Below, in pieces: positions 6,366-9,162 of a stretch of 9,162 nt of DNA. The stretch is from JBDKTH01 sp964558295 (GTDB lineage Bacteria > Planctomycetota > Planctomycetia > Pirellulales > Thermoguttaceae): NCBI GenBank assembly GCA_964558295.1, contig CAZLDQ010000224.1, forward strand, positions 1-9,162, read 5' to 3'. The notes below the pieces were generated by a model. That model saw only the letters and a program-made list of their open reading frames with translations, did no database searches and was not told the origin of the DNA. The position numbers and the translations under genes were made by a program. The stretch's first letter is position 1. Every line of letters starts with the position of its first letter.

Positions 6366-6456
6366 AGAATCGATTACCGGCTCTGTTCGTCAAAACCCAT
6401 CAGAAGCCGGCCGGTACGGCGGCTCAGGAGTCGGGGCGAACAACGCGACGGAGCGT

Positions 6457-6663
6457 TCACTCGCGCGAGCCGGCGCGGCGGCCGAAAAAGAGCATGATCA
6501 GGCCGAAGACGAGCATCACCGCGCCCCACCAGAGGTTCATGTTCAGGCCGAGCGAGCGAGCATACATTTCCGCGTTGCCGGCCGTGATCATGCCATACAC
6601 AGCCAGAATCAGGCCGAGGAGGCCGAACATGGCGCCGATCGGTACGCGAATATCCAAACCCAT
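6457..6663 (-). CDS. Small two-helix membrane protein following the symporter gene
   Basis: A 68-residue protein with no recognised family. Two hydrophobic segments, about 8-27 (IGAMFGLLGLILAVYGMITA) and 44-61 (LWWGAVMLVFGLIMLFFG), are joined by a polar link (NAEMYARSLGLNMN), and the tail is basic, RRAGSRE. The Shine-Dalgarno AGGAG (6677-6673) is 9 nt before ATG 6663, a strong sign of a real gene. It begins 43 nt after the symporter stop on the same strand with no terminator between, so it should share that transcript. A small membrane protein beside an SSS carrier recalls accessory subunits such as the DUF4212/YjcH-type partners of acetate-permease-like symporters, though in those pairs the small gene usually comes first. 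A role in folding, stability or transport is inferred, not shown. Confidence 0.82.
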   Translation of the reverse strand: MGLDIRVPIGAMFGLLGLILAVYGMITAGNAEMYARSLGLNMNLWWGAVMLVFGLIMLFFGRRAGSRE

Positions 6664-6706
6664 GATGTCTGGCTCCTGTTAAGACTACCGGTAGTTCCTG
6701 GCCCCC

Positions 6707-8554
6707 CTAGAAGAAGACAAAGTTCAACACGAGGGTCAAGGCCAGCACGGCCCAGGCCAACACGCCGGGACGCTTGTACCAAACGTTCTCGCCTTCCTCG
6801 GGCTTTGGAGTGAGCGAGTAGACCAGCCCTTTGAGTTCCTCAGCCGGGCGCGGCTGGGTCACGATGCTGATTGCAATCGTCGTGATGAAGCAGACGCTGA
6901 AGGCGAAGATCGCCGTCCAGAAGGTCTGTGACAGCTCACTCGGATAGGTGTGCAGCACGAGCTTGAGATAGCCCCCCTTAACACCAACGCTAGCCCCTTC
7001 CGGCAGCGTCAGACCGTGATGGATCGCTGCCGCCGCGGTGCCGGAGACAAGTCCCCAGAAGGCGCCGTGGCCGGTAGCCCGGCGCCAGAACATCCCCAAG
7101 GCGAAGGTGGCGAACAAGGGGGCGTTGACAAAGGCGAAGACCAACTGGAGCAGGTCCATGATGTTGTTGAACAACGCCGCCACGTAGGCTGCGGCCACCG
7201 AGAGCAAGATCCCCACGACGGTCGCCGCCCGACCCATCCAGAGATAGTGCTCGTCGGAGGCCGTGCGGTTGATGTAACTCTGGTAGATGTCGTAGGTCCA
7301 GACCGTATTCAACGCGGTCACATTGCCGGCCATCCCCGACATGAACGAGGCCATCAGGGCGGTCAGCCCTAGCCCCAACAGGCCGGAGGGGAAGTAGTGG
7401 ATCAACATCATCGGCGTGGCCAGGTCGTAATCGAGAACCACGCGGCCTTTCTTGTCAAGCTCGGGCTTGCCGGTCGCCTTGTCGATCTTGGCCGGAATGA
7501 TTCCCTGGCCTGCTTGAGCCACCAGGTCGGCAGCCGGTTTGCCTTGAGCCACGAGCCCCTCGGGCGAGTCGAGCGCAGCGGGGACGGCGGCGCTGGGCGC
7601 CATCGAAGCCTGACTGCCGGCGACCAGGGCAATCATGCCCGGCAGAATGACCAGGAAGGGGAAAAGCATCTTGGGAATCGCGGCGATCAGCGGCGTGCGC
7701 CGGGCGGAGGTCATCGAATCGGCGGCCATGGCCCGCTGCACGACGAGGAAGTCAGTGCACCAGTAGCCAAAGGAGAGCACAAACCCAAGCCCCATCACCA
7801 AACCGAACCATTCGATCCCGATGGGGTTTTTTGAGGGATCTCCCATGTGCGCCCAGGACGACGTATAGGCGGTCTCCGGCAGATTGGCGTCGACGGCCAC
7901 TTGGACCAGCTTCGCCTTGAGGCCTTCCCAACCACCCACGTCGCGCAGGCCGAGAAACACCAGCGGGGCAAAGCCGAAGACGATCAGGAAGAACTGCAAG
8001 ACCTCGTTGTAGATCGCACTGGTCAGCCCACCGAGGAAAATGTAAACCAGCACAATCACGGCCGAGACGAGCACGCTGACATTGAAATCCCAGCCCAAGA
8101 GGAGGTTGAACAGCTTGCCCATCGCGTACATCGACACGCCAGAAGAGAAGACGGTCATGACGGCGAAGGAGATCGCGTTCAGCCCGCGGGTCTTTTCATC
8201 GAACCGAAGCTTGAGGTATTCCGGTACGCTCCGTGCCCGCGAGCCGTAATAAAACGGCATCATGAAAATCCCCACGAAGATCATCGCGGGAATCGCTCCG
8301 ACCCAGTAGAAGTGGCTCGTGGCAATGCCGTACTTGGCCCCCGAGGCTCCCATGCCGATCACTTCCTGAGCGCCAAGATTGGCCGAGATGAAGGCCAGCC
8401 CAGTGATCCAGGCGGGAATTGAACGGCCGGACAGGAAGAAGTCGGTGCTGGTCCGCATCATCCGCTTCAACACAATCCCAATCCCCAGCACAAAGGCCAG
8501 GTAGACCACCATGATCACATAGTCGATTCCGGTCATCGAGGTGATCGATGTCAT
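6707..8554 (-). CDS. Sodium:solute symporter (SSS family) carrier
   Basis: A 615-residue polytopic membrane protein with about 13-14 hydrophobic segments and the LeuT-like SSS fold, expected to couple Na+ entry to solute uptake. Signature blocks are FFLSGRSIPAW (39-49), ANLGAQEVIGMGASG (58-72), SVPEYLKLRF (109-118), FLGGLTSAIYNEVLQ (173-187), YWCTDFLVVQR (264-274), MASFMSGMAG (401-410) and TYDIYQ (420-425). Compared from memory with human SGLT1, Asn78, Tyr290/Trp291 and Lys321 are kept as Asn59, Tyr264/Trp265 and Lys295. His83 and Glu102 become Glu64 and Tyr83. The Na2-site serines are Ser403 and Ser406, with Gly407 in place of the third. The substrate is therefore open; a sugar or related polar solute is possible. 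A hydrophilic loop at about 313-382 is rich in Ala, Lys and Asp. AGGAG (8569-8565) lies 10 nt before ATG 8554. First gene of a unit with the small membrane protein. Confidence 0.94.
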   Translation of the reverse strand: MTSITSMTGIDYVIMVVYLAFVLGIGIVLKRMMRTSTDFFLSGRSIPAWITGLAFISANLGAQEVIGMGASGAKYGIATSHFYWVGAIPAMIFVGIFMMPFYYGSRARSVPEYLKLRFDEKTRGLNAISFAVMTVFSSGVSMYAMGKLFNLLLGWDFNVSVLVSAVIVLVYIFLGGLTSAIYNEVLQFFLIVFGFAPLVFLGLRDVGGWEGLKAKLVQVAVDANLPETAYTSSWAHMGDPSKNPIGIEWFGLVMGLGFVLSFGYWCTDFLVVQRAMAADSMTSARRTPLIAAIPKMLFPFLVILPGMIALVAGSQASMAPSAAVPAALDSPEGLVAQGKPAADLVAQAGQGIIPAKIDKATGKPELDKKGRVVLDYDLATPMMLIHYFPSGLLGLGLTALMASFMSGMAGNVTALNTVWTYDIYQSYINRTASDEHYLWMGRAATVVGILLSVAAAYVAALFNNIMDLLQLVFAFVNAPLFATFALGMFWRRATGHGAFWGLVSGTAAAAIHHGLTLPEGASVGVKGGYLKLVLHTYPSELSQTFWTAIFAFSVCFITTIAISIVTQPRPAEELKGLVYSLTPKPEEGENVWYKRPGVLAWAVLALTLVLNFVFF

Positions 8555-8652
8555 CGGCAGAAAGCTCCTGTGACAGGGAGAGTTGTCCGGTCAAGTCATG
8601 AAGACAGGGGCAGACCGGGTGAGACGAATCGTCGTCGGTCGCCTGATAGAAT

Positions 8653-8667
8653 GAGCCATTATGGCTC
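8653..8667. promoter_or_regulatory. Perfect 15-bp palindrome over the symporter -10 box
   Basis: GAGCCAT (8653-8659), a central T, and ATGGCTC (8661-8667) are perfect arms. The -10 hexamer (8663-8658) lies inside it, so a bound dimer would block polymerase. It is a good candidate repressor site. Confidence 0.5.
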
Positions 8668-8686
8668 CCGAAGCGAATGGGTACAA
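8658..8686 (-). promoter_or_regulatory. Promoter for the symporter unit
   Basis: On the minus strand TTGTAC (8686-8681), a 17-bp spacer and CATAAT (8663-8658). The -10 matches five of six consensus bases. The -35 keeps TTG. Transcription would start near 8650, giving a leader of about 95 nt. Confidence 0.55.
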
Positions 8687-8717
8687 GGGCGGGCGCAAGG
8701 GTTTCTTCTGGAGGTAA

Positions 8718-8836
8718 TACACGGTACGCCGTACGCAGTACACGGTACGCAGTACACGGTACGCAGTACGCAGTACGCAGTACGCGGTACGCGGTACGCG
8801 GTACACGGTACGCGGTACACGGTACGCGGTACGCAG
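8718..8836. repeat. Heptanucleotide tandem array, 17 copies
   Basis: Seventeen uninterrupted 7-bp units of the form TAC(G/A)C(G/A/C)G fill exactly 119 bp. There are six TACGCAG, five TACGCGG, five TACACGG and one TACGCCG. Each junction makes GTAC, so that palindromic tetramer recurs every 7 bp. Variation is confined to the fourth and sixth bases and the variants are interspersed. Because 7 is not a multiple of 3, every frame stays open and encodes a seven-residue periodic string. Open frames across it are therefore not evidence of genes. The array begins 31 bp beyond the -35 of the symporter promoter. It resembles the short tandemly repeated heptamers of cyanobacteria in kind, not in sequence. 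Confidence 0.97.
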
Positions 8837-8930
8837 AAAGGGGGTAGGACTCGAAGCAGGTGGATTTGCAAGGGGGCCAGGGCGGGGTTCCCACAGTCCC
8901 CCCCCACCATCCACCATCCCCCCAATCCTT
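8837..8930. other. G-run/C-run tract with a CCACCAT duplication
   Basis: Beyond the heptamers the plus strand has G-runs at 8840-8844, 8872-8876 and 8884-8887, then C-runs at 8898-8905 and 8918-8923. CCACCAT is repeated back to back at 8904-8910 and 8911-8917, again a 7-bp period. The G and C runs could pair into a hairpin. No gene is seen. Confidence 0.5.
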
Positions 8931-8956
8931 CTGACTAGAAATTGGGCCAGCCATTC

Positions 8957-8965
8957 TGCTACGCT
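8957..8965 (+). promoter_or_regulatory. Possible extended -10 for the right-edge gene
   Basis: TGC followed by TACGCT (8960-8965) fits an extended -10 pattern. No -35 stands at a suitable distance. It lies about 80 bp before the candidate start at 9047. Confidence 0.22.
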
Positions 8966-9046
8966 CGTGTTCGTTGAGACTAACCGGAAGGAGCCGCCAG
9001 CAAAAGCAAGCAGCCCCGACCGGTAAAGGCTTCAAGGAGAATGGCC

Positions 9047-9162
9047 ATGAAACCCTCAGCGAACAACGATGCGGGCCCGTTCTGGAAAGGACGTGGAGAG
9101 TATGCAACGACGCAGCACGTCGCTGCGAAAAACCTACGGCCGGTGGGCTCTTCGCCGATGCC
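9047..9162 (+). CDS. Possible start of an unknown gene, cut by the right edge
   Basis: ATG 9047 is preceded at 7 nt by AAGGAG (9034-9039), a good ribosome site, and the frame stays open for 38 codons to the window end. The product begins MKPSANNDAGPFWKGRGEY and is not recognised. ATG 9041 is in frame but sits 1 nt from the same site. A rival start is ATG 9102 in another frame, with AAAGGA (9086-9091) 10 nt before it, giving an Arg-rich MQRRSTSLRKTYGRWALRR. The sequence cannot decide between them. Either would be divergent from the symporter. Confidence 0.4.
   Translation, partial: MKPSANNDAGPFWKGRGEYATTQHVAAKNLRPVGSSPM

Larger units (their letters stand above)
6182..6456. other. Convergent gene-free region rich in hairpins
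   Basis: Between the lyase terminator and the end of the small membrane-protein gene I see no gene. The stretch holds a run of inverted repeats: CCGTACGG (6198-6205), the hairpins at 6223-6239 and 6273-6287, the large palindrome at 6296-6365, AGCCG/CGGCT (6405-6409, 6420-6424) and AACGC/GCGTT (6442-6446, 6453-6457). No T-run follows a hairpin on the minus strand, so the symporter transcript has no obvious intrinsic terminator. Confidence 0.6.

Noticed and set aside
8840..8887. G-quadruplex from the G-runs
   Set aside because: Only three G-runs lie close together; the fourth is separated by a loop of about 27 nt, so the usual motif is not met.
8570..8938. Plus-strand 122-codon frame through the heptamer array
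   Set aside because: Same artefact. No ribosome site and no domain.
8196..9107. 303-codon minus-strand frame with a periodic Tyr/Arg/Val segment
   Set aside because: It is open because the 7-bp array has no stop in any frame, and it then runs out of frame through the symporter N-terminus. The periodic peptide is an artefact of the heptamers.

Overview
The window reads as a piece of planctomycete chromosome (Pirellulales-like). The main grounds are a DUF1559 protein with a type IV pilin-like N-terminus, a family strongly expanded in Planctomycetes, together with G+C-rich codon use, Tat-type export signals and long gene-free spacers. The assignment rests on gene content only, since no rRNA or other marker gene is present. 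No tRNA, rRNA, CRISPR array, transposase or phage gene was recognised.

Layout. 1-986 (minus): DUF1559 prepilin-like secreted protein, with its last residues cut off by the window edge. 987-1398: divergent spacer. 1399-2643 (plus): Tat-exported GH99-like/WbsX-family protein. 2644-2869: convergent spacer. 2870-4261 (minus): class II DAHP synthase, the first step of the shikimate pathway. 4262-4671: divergent control region with a promoter on each strand, an inverted repeat and leader hairpins. 4672-6117 (plus): PLP-dependent lyase of the tryptophanase/tyrosine phenol-lyase family, closed by a strong intrinsic terminator. 6182-6456: convergent spacer with several hairpins, including a 70-nt imperfect palindrome. 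8554-6457 (minus): two-gene unit of a sodium:solute symporter followed by a 68-residue two-helix membrane protein. 8555-9046: control region with a good minus-strand promoter, a perfect 15-bp palindrome over its -10 box, and a 17-copy heptanucleotide array just upstream. The start of a plus-strand gene may lie at the right edge.

Two groups of genes seem to belong together. DAHP synthase (aromatic synthesis) and the TPL/tryptophanase-like lyase (aromatic amino-acid breakdown, if the family function holds) are divergent and share a control region. The symporter and the small membrane protein are probably one transcript and possibly one complex. The other genes look like single transcription units.

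The most unusual items are the heptamer array beside the symporter promoter, the symporter/small-protein pair, the lyase that keeps phenol-lyase specificity residues but has altered PLP- and cation-site positions, and the 70-nt palindrome. I do not see a recognisable new defence or mobile system.
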